Shown here: in pieces, positions 7,462 through 13,766 of the stretch
Layout of the letters: each line of letters starts with the position of its first letter
Numbering within the stretch: position 1 is the first letter of the stretch
Source of the DNA: an uncultured Hungatella sp.
GTDB lineage: Bacteria > Bacillota > Clostridia > Lachnospirales > Lachnospiraceae
NCBI GenBank assembly: GCA_910586845.1
Contig: CAJUJV010000040.1
Span: forward strand, 1-33,281
Direction: 5' to 3'
DNA: 33,281 bases
Notes under the pieces: model-generated
Seen by the model: only the letters and a program-made list of their open reading frames with translations
Databases searched by the model: none
Told to the model about the DNA's origin: nothing
Made by a program: the position numbers and the translations under genes

Positions 7462-7758
7462 ATGAATAAATTGGACATGATGAGCAGAGATGCCATGAAC
7501 CGTGTGGAGGACATCATCAACTCCACAAAGCTCAATGAATTTCTCCACAGAAAAGAAGAAGAGGACAAAAAGAAGAACAACATCTTATGGGTCCTGGCGA
7601 TCATCGGCACCATAGCGGCCGTGGCAGTTATCGCATACGCCGTATATCGTTTCTTCACACCGGACTATGTAGAAGATTTCGAAGATGATTTTGGAGAGGA
7701 CCTCGAAGATGAATTCGACGATGACTTTTTCGAGGATGAGACAGAATCAGAAAAATAA
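7462..7758 (+). CDS. small single-span membrane protein with acidic C-terminus
   Basis: A 98-residue protein with a polar N-terminal helix (about 1-30), the lysine/glutamate cluster KEEEDKKKNN (about 31-40), one transmembrane helix (about 42-66, rich in I, A and V) and a tail that is almost entirely Asp, Glu and Phe. AGGAAGGGAAGGG lies just before ATG 7462. The frame opens earlier at 7390, but that part covers the GC-rich intergenic DNA. The lysine cluster before the helix and the acidic tail after it suggest the N-terminus is inside, by the positive-inside rule. I recall similar proteins as conserved hypotheticals in Lachnospiraceae. The function is unknown. A strong terminator follows directly. 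Confidence 0.8.
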   Translation: MNKLDMMSRDAMNRVEDIINSTKLNEFLHRKEEEDKKKNNILWVLAIIGTIAAVAVIAYAVYRFFTPDYVEDFEDDFGEDLEDEFDDDFFEDETESEK

Positions 7759-7769
7759 GAAGAATCATA

Positions 7770-7801
7770 AAAAGGGATGTTGCCGGTGCAATGTCCCTTT
7801 T
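7770..7801 (+). terminator. rho-independent terminator of the small membrane protein gene
   Basis: AAAAGGGATGTTGC (7770-7783) pairs with GCAATGTCCCTTTT (7788-7801) over 14 positions, including two G-U pairs, around a CGGT tetraloop. The U run is part of the 3' arm. The mosaic repeat begins immediately after it. Confidence 0.85.
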
Positions 7802-7802
7802 A

Positions 7803-7938
7803 TACGTACACAGGGCAGAGAGGAATACAGCCGCTAAAGCAGCCCCGCCCCGGCACGGCGAGCAGGGGAAAAGCCTTCCCTGCTCGAATGTACACGGGGC
7901 GGGCAGTGGGAAAAGCCTTCCCCTTCCCGATTACATAA
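7803..7938. repeat. mosaic palindromic repeat, copy A
   Basis: Positions 7803-7887 match 28659-28744 at about 77 of 86 aligned positions (counted by eye), with one 1-base gap. The element has two modules. Module 1 runs from GTACAC to CCCCGCCCC and holds a CCGCTAAAGC hairpin core. Module 2 is the hairpin CGAGCAGGG / CCCTGCTCG with a GAAAAGCCTT loop. After them come a truncated second module 1 (TACACGGGGCGGGCAG, from 7891) and a degenerate second module 2 ending near 7938. The open frame of rlmD runs back through it but is not expected to be translated. Confidence 0.85.
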
Positions 7939-7955
7939 ATAAGGAGCAGCAGACC

Positions 7956-9341
7956 ATGAAAAAAGGCCAGATCTATACAGGAACCGTAGAAAAGATGGAA
8001 TTCCCGAACAGGGGGGTCATCACCGCAGACGGAGAAAAAGCCATAGTAAAGAACGCCCTTCCCGGCCAGAAGGTCCGGTTTGTCATAAATAAAAAGAGAA
8101 ACGGCCGCTGCGAAGGCCGTCTTCTCGAAGTAGAAGAACCCTCTCCTCTGGAGACTGTTTCCGATCCGTGTCCTCATTTTGGCGTCTGCGGCGGCTGTCT
8201 GATGCAGACCATCCCTTACAGCGAACAGCTGAAGATCAAGGAGCAGCAGGTAAGGACTCTTCTGGATCAGGTATGTCCGGACTGCATCTTCGAGGGCATC
8301 AAACCCAGTCCGCAGTGGGAGGGATACCGGAATAAAATGGAGTTTTCCTTCGGAGACGAGACAAAAGGAGGCCCCCTGTGTCTCGGGCTGCATAAAAGAG
8401 GCAGTTTTCATGACATCGTGAATACGGATCACTGCCGGATCGTCCACCCGGATTTCACCAGAATCCTGACACTTACCCGCCGATATTTTGCCGACAGGGA
8501 GATTCCTTTCTACAGAAAGCTGCAGCACGAAGGCTATCTTCGCCATCTGCTGGTGCGCCGTGCAGTAAAAACAGGAGAGATTCTGGCTGCTCTGGTGACC
8601 AGCGGGCAGACAGAACATATCCCGTCAGAAAAACAGCTTCTGGAAGAGTGGTGCAGCGAACTTATAAGGCTTCCCATGGAGGGTGCCTTTGCAGGGATAC
8701 TCCACATCCGCAATGACAGTCTGGCAGACGTGGTCCGCAGCGATGAGACCAGGGTTCTCTACGGCCGGGAAACTTTCTGCGAAGAACTTCTGGGTCTGCG
8801 GTTTCAGATTTCTCCCTTCTCCTTTTTCCAGACCAATTCTCTGGGAGCGGAAGTACTCTATGACATGGCCAGACAATATGTGGGGGACACCAGAGAAAAG
8901 ACGGTCTTTGACCTTTACAGCGGAACAGGTACCATTGCTCAGATACTGGCTCCGGCAGCGGGACAGATCACAGGCGTGGAGATCGTGGAGGAGGCCGTGG
9001 AAGCCGCCCGTGACAATGCGGCCATGAACGGACTGTCCAACTGCCGGTTCATCGCCGGAGACGTGCTGAAGGTGATAGACGGTCTGGAACAGCTGCCGGA
9101 TCTGATCGTCCTGGACCCGCCCAGAGACGGCATCCACCCAAAGGCTCTGGAGAAGATCATCGGTTTCGGAGTGGAGCATATCGTATATATCTCCTGCAAG
9201 CCCACAAGCCTGGTCCGTGATCTGGCACTCTTTCAGGCTCATGGATATCAGGCGGAAAAGTGCTGCTGCGTAGACATGTTCCCTTCCACCGGGAACGTGG
9301 AGACGGTATGCCTCTTGAGCAGCCGAAAACCTGATATGTAA
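7956..9341 (+). CDS. rlmD: 23S rRNA (uracil-C5) methyltransferase, RlmD/RlmCD type
   Basis: A 461-residue SAM-dependent RNA m5U methyltransferase of the TrmA/RlmD family, modifying 23S rRNA. An N-terminal TRAM RNA-binding domain (about 1-60) is followed by the four cysteines of a [4Fe-4S] cluster (C72, C78, C81, C160). The SAM loop FDLYSGTGTIAQI is near 316-328. The catalytic region has LDPPRDGIHP and the nucleophile C414 in YISCKPTSL. Start 7956 is chosen because AAGGAG lies 9 bp upstream and the TRAM domain begins there; the frame extends back to 7791 only through the repeat. In Bacillus the single homologue RlmCD methylates two uridines, so one paralogue cannot settle the exact target. Confidence 0.93.
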   Translation: MKKGQIYTGTVEKMEFPNRGVITADGEKAIVKNALPGQKVRFVINKKRNGRCEGRLLEVEEPSPLETVSDPCPHFGVCGGCLMQTIPYSEQLKIKEQQVRTLLDQVCPDCIFEGIKPSPQWEGYRNKMEFSFGDETKGGPLCLGLHKRGSFHDIVNTDHCRIVHPDFTRILTLTRRYFADREIPFYRKLQHEGYLRHLLVRRAVKTGEILAALVTSGQTEHIPSEKQLLEEWCSELIRLPMEGAFAGILHIRNDSLADVVRSDETRVLYGRETFCEELLGLRFQISPFSFFQTNSLGAEVLYDMARQYVGDTREKTVFDLYSGTGTIAQILAPAAGQITGVEIVEEAVEAARDNAAMNGLSNCRFIAGDVLKVIDGLEQLPDLIVLDPPRDGIHPKALEKIIGFGVEHIVYISCKPTSLVRDLALFQAHGYQAEKCCCVDMFPSTGNVETVCLLSSRKPDM

Positions 9342-9586
9342 AGTATCCTGCAGCTATTTTGGCGAAGTTCAGCAGAGCCTATAAAGAGAAAATTATTTCG
9401 AATTAGCCATACAAAATTCTCCTGAGTTTTGATAAAATATATTTTAGGATAACAGACCCGGAAAAGAAGCAGTTTATGAGGGCTCTGGATACCCCTGCCG
9501 GGAGTATGGCTGACCATACAGTTTTTGGCTTTAAGACCATGATAATTTGAGATACAGTATCAGGACTTTTGACCGGAGGTAATCAC
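9342..9586. other. intergenic region upstream of the phosphatase, weak hairpin only
   Basis: A gap of 245 bp. It contains a weak terminator-like hairpin, GTATGG-CTGA-CCATAC (9504-9519) followed by GTTTTTGG, and an AT-rich patch around 9425-9450. A perfect 11-base palindrome GATACAGTATC is near 9551. No convincing promoter pair was found. A stop-to-stop frame (about 9411-9550) reads in a protein-like way but lacks a start and a Shine-Dalgarno site. Confidence 0.5.
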
Positions 9587-10303
9587 ATGGCGACATACGT
9601 TGTATCAGACATACACGGAGAATATGATCTGTTTGCCGGACTCCTTGAGAAGATCAGGCTGAAAGAGGATGACAGCCTGTATATTCTTGGCGATATCCTT
9701 GACAGGGGGCCCTATCCGATCAGGACGCTTTTGAAAGTCATGGAAATGCCCAATGCGATCTGCCTGGCAGGCAACCATGAGCTTATGGCCATAGAGTGTC
9801 TTGAATTTCTTATGACGGAAATTACAGAGAAATCCATAGAGGAACTGGATGAGAAGATGGTGGATAATCTGTTGACATGGCAATATAACGGGGGCAGGAC
9901 CACGATACAGGAATTCTGTGCTCTCGACCGCAAAATGCAGCGGCTGGTCATTGATTTTTTGAAAGATTTTTACATCTATGAGGAAATGACGGTCAATGAC
10001 AGGGATTATCTTCTGGTACACGCCGGACTTGGAGGGTTTTATCCGGGAAAAGAGATAGAGCAGTATTCGCTGGAAGAACTGATATGGAGCAGGGCGGAAT
10101 ATGATATTCAGTACTATGAGGACATCTATGTTGTGACAGGGCATACGCCGACTCAGGGGATCATCGGCAATCCAAGACCGGGGTACATATTTAAAAAATT
10201 TAATCACATTGCCATAGACTGCGGATGTTACAGACCGGACGGACGGCTGGCCGCCGTCTGCCTCGATACCGGCGAAGAGTTTTATTTTTCAGACGATCAA
10301 TGA
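9587..10303 (+). CDS. PPP-type metallophosphoesterase (serine/threonine phosphatase-like)
   Basis: A 238-residue calcineurin-like phosphoesterase of the PPP group. All metal-binding motifs are visible: SDIHG (D8, H10), GDILDRG (35-41), GNHE (62-65), then VHAG near 144 and GHTP near 184. In bacteria this group includes protein phosphatases and ApaH/PrpE-like dinucleotide polyphosphatases, and sequence alone does not choose between them. The start at 9587 follows CGGAGGT by 6 bp; an in-frame TTG 18 bp earlier would include that site and is rejected. The SHOCT gene starts 33 bp later and is probably co-transcribed. Confidence 0.9.
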   Translation: MATYVVSDIHGEYDLFAGLLEKIRLKEDDSLYILGDILDRGPYPIRTLLKVMEMPNAICLAGNHELMAIECLEFLMTEITEKSIEELDEKMVDNLLTWQYNGGRTTIQEFCALDRKMQRLVIDFLKDFYIYEEMTVNDRDYLLVHAGLGGFYPGKEIEQYSLEELIWSRAEYDIQYYEDIYVVTGHTPTQGIIGNPRPGYIFKKFNHIAIDCGCYRPDGRLAAVCLDTGEEFYFSDDQ

Positions 10304-10336
10304 AAGCATATTTATAATACGACAGGAGAAAACGCC

Positions 10337-10768
10337 ATGAACTACGATTATATCGAGATATTCAAAGAATTGGACAGAGGGACAAGTCTGTCAAAAGAAC
10401 TCCTTGATATTTTGGATATGGAGCTGTCACTTCCCAATATACCGCTTCCCACTATGGGTGGCGAGGTTTTCTGGAATACCCTTGTGGAGTACAACGGCTG
10501 GAAACTGCAGCAGAATATGCTTACACACCATGCAAGGATCTTAAACAGTGAAGATGTGAGGATTGCCTGGGGGACCATCAACGGCATGACAAAAACCATG
10601 GACAGGATGGTGGAGCATCTGCACAGATATCAAAAGCCGGCCCCCACTTCCGGCGACCGTCTCAACTCCATGGAAGAACTGAGAAAGCTGAAGGAACTGC
10701 TGGATATGGGAGCCGTCACAGAGAGAGAATATGCGGACAAAAAAGCTGAGATCAGGAAAAAACTGTAA
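10337..10768 (+). CDS. hypothetical protein with C-terminal SHOCT domain
   Basis: A 143-residue soluble protein. The last 30 residues, with LRKLKELLDMGAVTEREY and a KKAEIRKKL ending, fit the SHOCT (short C-terminal) domain, a small two-helix module thought to mediate oligomerisation or binding. The N-terminal 100 residues are not recognised; they contain NTLVEYNGWKLQQNML and look mainly helical. There is no signal peptide or membrane span. ACAGGAG lies about 9 bp before ATG 10337. It follows the metallophosphoesterase by 33 bp, so a linked role such as targeting or regulation of the phosphatase is possible but unproven. Confidence 0.8.
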   Translation: MNYDYIEIFKELDRGTSLSKELLDILDMELSLPNIPLPTMGGEVFWNTLVEYNGWKLQQNMLTHHARILNSEDVRIAWGTINGMTKTMDRMVEHLHRYQKPAPTSGDRLNSMEELRKLKELLDMGAVTEREYADKKAEIRKKL

Positions 10769-10780
10769 AAACTCTGACAG

Positions 10781-10839
10781 AGAATGTCAGGATAAGTGTG
10801 CTGTAGTAATGTGACGGCAGGGTTATCCTGAAACATTCT
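10781..10839. promoter_or_regulatory. long interrupted inverted repeat downstream of the SHOCT gene
   Basis: AGAATGTCAGGATAA (10781-10795) pairs fully with TTATCCTG plus ACATTCT (10823-10830 and 10833-10839), with a 2-base bulge. The loop is 27 nt. An alternative smaller hairpin CTGACA/TGTCAG uses part of the left arm. No U run follows, so it is not a standard terminator. It lies 99 bp before the next gene, where it may affect mRNA stability or regulation. Confidence 0.55.
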
Positions 10840-10937
10840 GAAAACGGAGGCGGAAGATAGTAGTCAATTTGGCAGAGTTGTGGTACAGTGAAACAGGAAT
10901 CAAGAAAAACTATACACAAGAGAGAGGAATCGAGATT

Positions 10938-13046
10938 ATGAGGTTCAGAAAAAAAGCGGCTCTTCTGCTGTCGGCAGCCCTGTGTTTATCTGCTGCCGGT
11001 CCTCTTATCTGTCCGGCGCCCTTGTCCGGAATCCCGTCAGAAGTCATGGCGTCGGAGCGAGATGATGCCTGGGCGCTGCTGACTTATTCAGAGTGGGAGG
11101 CCATACGGCAGACGAACCGTTACCGCCGCAGCGCAGGTCTGGAGATGCTGTCCATGACCGAGGATACCAGAAGAGCCGCCGGGATCCGGGTACAGGAGCT
11201 CAAACAGGTTTTTGGCCATACGAGGCCTGACGGCACGGATTTCGGCACGGTCATGGGTGAAAACGGCCGATACATAGTCGGTGAGAACGCTGCCGCCGGC
11301 TACTACACGGCAGGGGAGGTGATGACTGCCTGGAAAAACAGCGATGGTCACAGGGTGAATCTGCAGGATTCCAGATACAGCCATATCTGTGTCCGGACAA
11401 AGGACAGTTACTGGGAGCAGCTGTTTACGATCTGTAGCGGCAGCATTCATCAGGATGTCAGGCTGCTTGCGGATTCCCGGACTCCGGTGGTGGTGGAGGG
11501 TACCGGCGTGGAGAGTCTGAATTACCTGATCTGCTTTACCTGCTCCGCCTGCGGGAAGACAGCCTATATGCCTGTTATCAAGGAGATGTGTCGGGGATAT
11601 GATCCCTATATGGTGGGAGATCAGACGGTCACGGTGACTTATAAAGACTGGAGCGCTGCATTTCCTGTCACCGTGAGGGCCAAACGGCTTCTGACCAACA
11701 TTTCCCTGTCAGCGGATACCCTTACCCTGAAGACAGGCGAGAGCAGCACAGTGCAGGCTTTTGTCTATCCGTCCGACGCGGATAACCCCAATGTGGTGTG
11801 GGTGAGCACCAATCCCAATGTAGCCGTGAAGACGGGGAACGGGATCACGGGATTTCAGCCGGGAACCACGGAGATCTACTGTGTGGCCTCGGATCAGGGC
11901 AAGGTGGAGTCCAACCGCTGTGTGGTGACGGTCAGGCAGATGGCCAAGGAGATCATCATCAGCCGGCTGGCTCTGGATATGAAAGCCGGGGAAGAATACG
12001 CCATGATATGGAAAGTCCGGCCCGCCGACACATCAGACACGTCGGTCATGTGGTACAGCACCGCTCCTTCGGTGGTCTCTGTGGATCAAAACGGAGTTCT
12101 GAAAGCCGTGTCCGAAGGAACGGCCACGGTCTACTGTACGGCTCAGGACGGAAGCGGCGTAAAGAGCCAGGAATGTTCTGTGACGGTCCGGAAAAATGGG
12201 ACAGGCGCGTCGGCCGGCAGCAGCACCACAGAGAAGAAGACAGAGAAACCGGTCAGAAGTCTCAGCATAAAGGCCATAGATATCGAGTGTCATACAGGGT
12301 ATCAGACCACCCTGTCTCTGACGGTGACTCCCCGGGATGCAGCGAATCCGTCAGTCACGTGGTACAGCACCGATGAACAGGTGGCGTCGGTAGACCAGCG
12401 GGGAAACGTAAGGGCTCTGTCGGCAGGAAGTGCGGAGATCTACTGCATAGCCCAGGACGGCAGCAATGTCTGGTCCAACCGCTGCAGAGTCAGAGTCAAG
12501 GAATCCAACGACAGCTCCGGGAGAAATTCGGGCAGCAGCTCCGGCGGGAATTCAAACAGCAGTTCCGGGGGAAATTCGAGCAGCAGTTCCGGAGGAAATT
12601 CGGGAGGCAGCTCCGGGGGGAGTTCAGGATCCGTCGTGCAAAAGGCCCTTCCCTCTTATGTGGTGAGAGGGTCCTGGAAAAAGAAGAGCGACGGTTCCTG
12701 GAATTTTACGGATTATGCAGGTCAGGTTTACAGAAATACATGGGCGGCGGTAGAAAACCCCTACGCCTCGGCTTCCCGGGGCCAGCAGCCCTTCGACTGG
12801 TTCCGTTTTGACCGGGACGGGAGGATGGTGACAGGCTGGTTTTATGACAGAGATGACGGATACTGGTATTATCTGAACCCTGTGTCGGACAATACAAAGG
12901 GACGGATGATAACCGGATGGAGAGTCGTGGATGGAGTGTATTACTATTTTAATCCCGTCTCCGACGGCCATCGGGGGAGAATGTATGCCGACGAGATGAC
13001 ACCGGACGGATATTATGTGGATCAGAACGGGAAATGGGTGCCCTGA
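10938..13046 (+). CDS. secreted CAP/SCP-domain protein with Big2 repeats and cell-wall-binding repeats
   Basis: A 702-residue exported protein. The signal peptide is basic MRFRKK followed by a hydrophobic alanine/leucine stretch, with cleavage probably near residue 36-40. A CAP (SCP/PR-1) domain follows (about 48-170) with the expected FGHTRPDG, GENAAAG and GHRVNL motifs. Three bacterial Ig-like Big2 domains come next (about 251-335, 337-420 and 437-520), each with a W-[VY]ST core and a YC[VTI]A strand. A Ser/Gly/Asn linker (about 523-565) is encoded by a 24-bp tandem repeat. The end (about 576-702) has YYLNPVSD and YYFNPVSD choline/cell-wall-binding type repeats, so it is likely retained non-covalently on the wall. 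The molecular function is unknown. Its stop is 3 bp from the convergent tetR stop. Confidence 0.9.
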   Translation: MRFRKKAALLLSAALCLSAAGPLICPAPLSGIPSEVMASERDDAWALLTYSEWEAIRQTNRYRRSAGLEMLSMTEDTRRAAGIRVQELKQVFGHTRPDGTDFGTVMGENGRYIVGENAAAGYYTAGEVMTAWKNSDGHRVNLQDSRYSHICVRTKDSYWEQLFTICSGSIHQDVRLLADSRTPVVVEGTGVESLNYLICFTCSACGKTAYMPVIKEMCRGYDPYMVGDQTVTVTYKDWSAAFPVTVRAKRLLTNISLSADTLTLKTGESSTVQAFVYPSDADNPNVVWVSTNPNVAVKTGNGITGFQPGTTEIYCVASDQGKVESNRCVVTVRQMAKEIIISRLALDMKAGEEYAMIWKVRPADTSDTSVMWYSTAPSVVSVDQNGVLKAVSEGTATVYCTAQDGSGVKSQECSVTVRKNGTGASAGSSTTEKKTEKPVRSLSIKAIDIECHTGYQTTLSLTVTPRDAANPSVTWYSTDEQVASVDQRGNVRALSAGSAEIYCIAQDGSNVWSNRCRVRVKESNDSSGRNSGSSSGGNSNSSSGGNSSSSSGGNSGGSSGGSSGSVVQKALPSYVVRGSWKKKSDGSWNFTDYAGQVYRNTWAAVENPYASASRGQQPFDWFRFDRDGRMVTGWFYDRDDGYWYYLNPVSDNTKGRMITGWRVVDGVYYYFNPVSDGHRGRMYADEMTPDGYYVDQNGKWVP
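12525..12620 (+). repeat. 24-bp coding tandem repeat in the Ser/Gly linker
   Basis: Four copies of a 24-bp unit beginning AATTC (12525, 12549, 12573, 12597), with a partial fifth, encode NSGSSSGG-like octapeptides. The units differ by a few bases each. Such in-frame repeats change copy number by slippage and would lengthen or shorten the spacer before the wall-binding repeats. Confidence 0.9.
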
Positions 13047-13048
13047 TT

Positions 13049-13624
13049 CTAAAAAAATTCTCTTTCCGCAAAGAGACAGACGTCATCTACAAACCGTTCT
13101 GCCGGATAGGGTTCATCCGATTCCAGATAACATTTTGCCATACTGATATAAAGGTCAGCCAGCAGGTAGGTAAACACCGGCTGGCTGATCTGCAGGCTGC
13201 AGCCGTCTTTTTTCAGTTCCTCTGTTTTCTCATCTAAAAGCTGGATGAGATAATCTCTCAGAATATCCATAAAAACTCCGTTTTTGTTGGTCAGACAGAT
13301 CTTGCGGAAGGAATCCCTGTTCTGGTCCAGGGTGTGGATCAGTTTGGTCACAAACTTGCGTCCCTTGCCGTCTTTGAGATAGATCAGATCCTTATTCTGG
13401 TCCGCCTCCTCGAAAAAAGTCTGGAGACTGTAATACAGAAGGTCATATTTGTCCTCGAAATACCGGTAGAAGGTGGAGCGGGGCACCATGGAATGATCGC
13501 ACAGCTGGATCAGGGAAATCTTTTCAAAGGGCGTGTCTTCCAGAAGCCGGAACAGGGACCGGCTCAGCAGCAGGTAGGTCCGGCGGGTGGAAATCTTTTC
13601 TTTTTTTTCTTTCGAAGCGTTCAA
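13049..13624 (-). CDS. TetR/AcrR family transcriptional regulator
   Basis: A 191-residue regulator, normal length for TetR. The helix-turn-helix occupies about residues 34-62 (ISLIQLCDHSMVPRSTFYRY, then FEDKYDLL). The C-terminal domain is helical and would hold ligand, but it is not assignable to a ligand class. The start is taken as TTG 13624, since AAAGGAGA lies about 6 bp upstream. The frame opens earlier at 13807, but that would run over the operator region and into the divergent transporter gene. It is divergent from the MMPL operon and separated from it by palindromes, so it most likely represses that operon and itself. Confidence 0.88.
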   Translation of the reverse strand: MNASKEKKEKISTRRTYLLLSRSLFRLLEDTPFEKISLIQLCDHSMVPRSTFYRYFEDKYDLLYYSLQTFFEEADQNKDLIYLKDGKGRKFVTKLIHTLDQNRDSFRKICLTNKNGVFMDILRDYLIQLLDEKTEELKKDGCSLQISQPVFTYLLADLYISMAKCYLESDEPYPAERFVDDVCLFAEREFF

Positions 13625-13651
13625 GACAAATCTCCTTTGTTGTATAAAAAT

Positions 13652-13684
13652 AGACAGTTTTTCAAAAAGTGTCTCGTTTGACAC
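13652..13684. promoter_or_regulatory. two overlapping palindromes, likely TetR operator
   Basis: A 23-bp palindrome (13652-13674) has arms AGACA-G-TTTTT and AAAAA-G-TGTCT around a central C. It overlaps a second one, GTGTC-TCGTTT-GACAC (13669-13684). They share TGTC/GACA half-sites and lie between the tetR start and the MMPL promoter. The position fits autoregulation and divergent control by the adjacent TetR protein. Confidence 0.65.
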
Positions 13685-13703
13685 AACAACCGAAAACTGA
13701 TTC

Positions 13704-13732
13704 TTGAGTATTTTACCATAATCATACATAAT
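13704..13732 (+). promoter_or_regulatory. putative promoter of the MMPL operon
   Basis: TTGAGT (13704-13709) and CATAAT (13727-13732) have a 17-bp spacer. The start site would be near 13739, close to the first gene. The TetR palindromes lie 20 bp upstream of the -35 box, so repression would need an extended complex. An alternative -35, TTGACA at 13678, lies inside the palindrome but lacks a matching -10. Confidence 0.5.
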
Positions 13733-13766
13733 ATGGCAAGTAACAGGAATCAGAAAGAGAGGAACA

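Noticed and set aside
7182..7469. A 95-codon frame starting just after the extended -10 box
   Set aside because: It runs through the 24-bp hairpin and GC-rich palindromes, lacks a Shine-Dalgarno site, and overlaps the start of the real gene at 7462.
7791..7955. N-terminal extension of the rlmD frame
   Set aside because: It is encoded by the terminator and the mosaic repeat, and a good Shine-Dalgarno and TRAM domain start lie at 7956.
9411..9550. A short stop-to-stop frame reading FRITDPEKKQFMRAL and more, possibly a gene remnant
   Set aside because: No start codon context, only about 45 codons, and no recognisable family; chance is as likely.
12525..12620. Tandem repeat considered as a CRISPR array
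   Set aside because: The units are contiguous with no spacers, and they keep the reading frame of a Ser/Gly linker.
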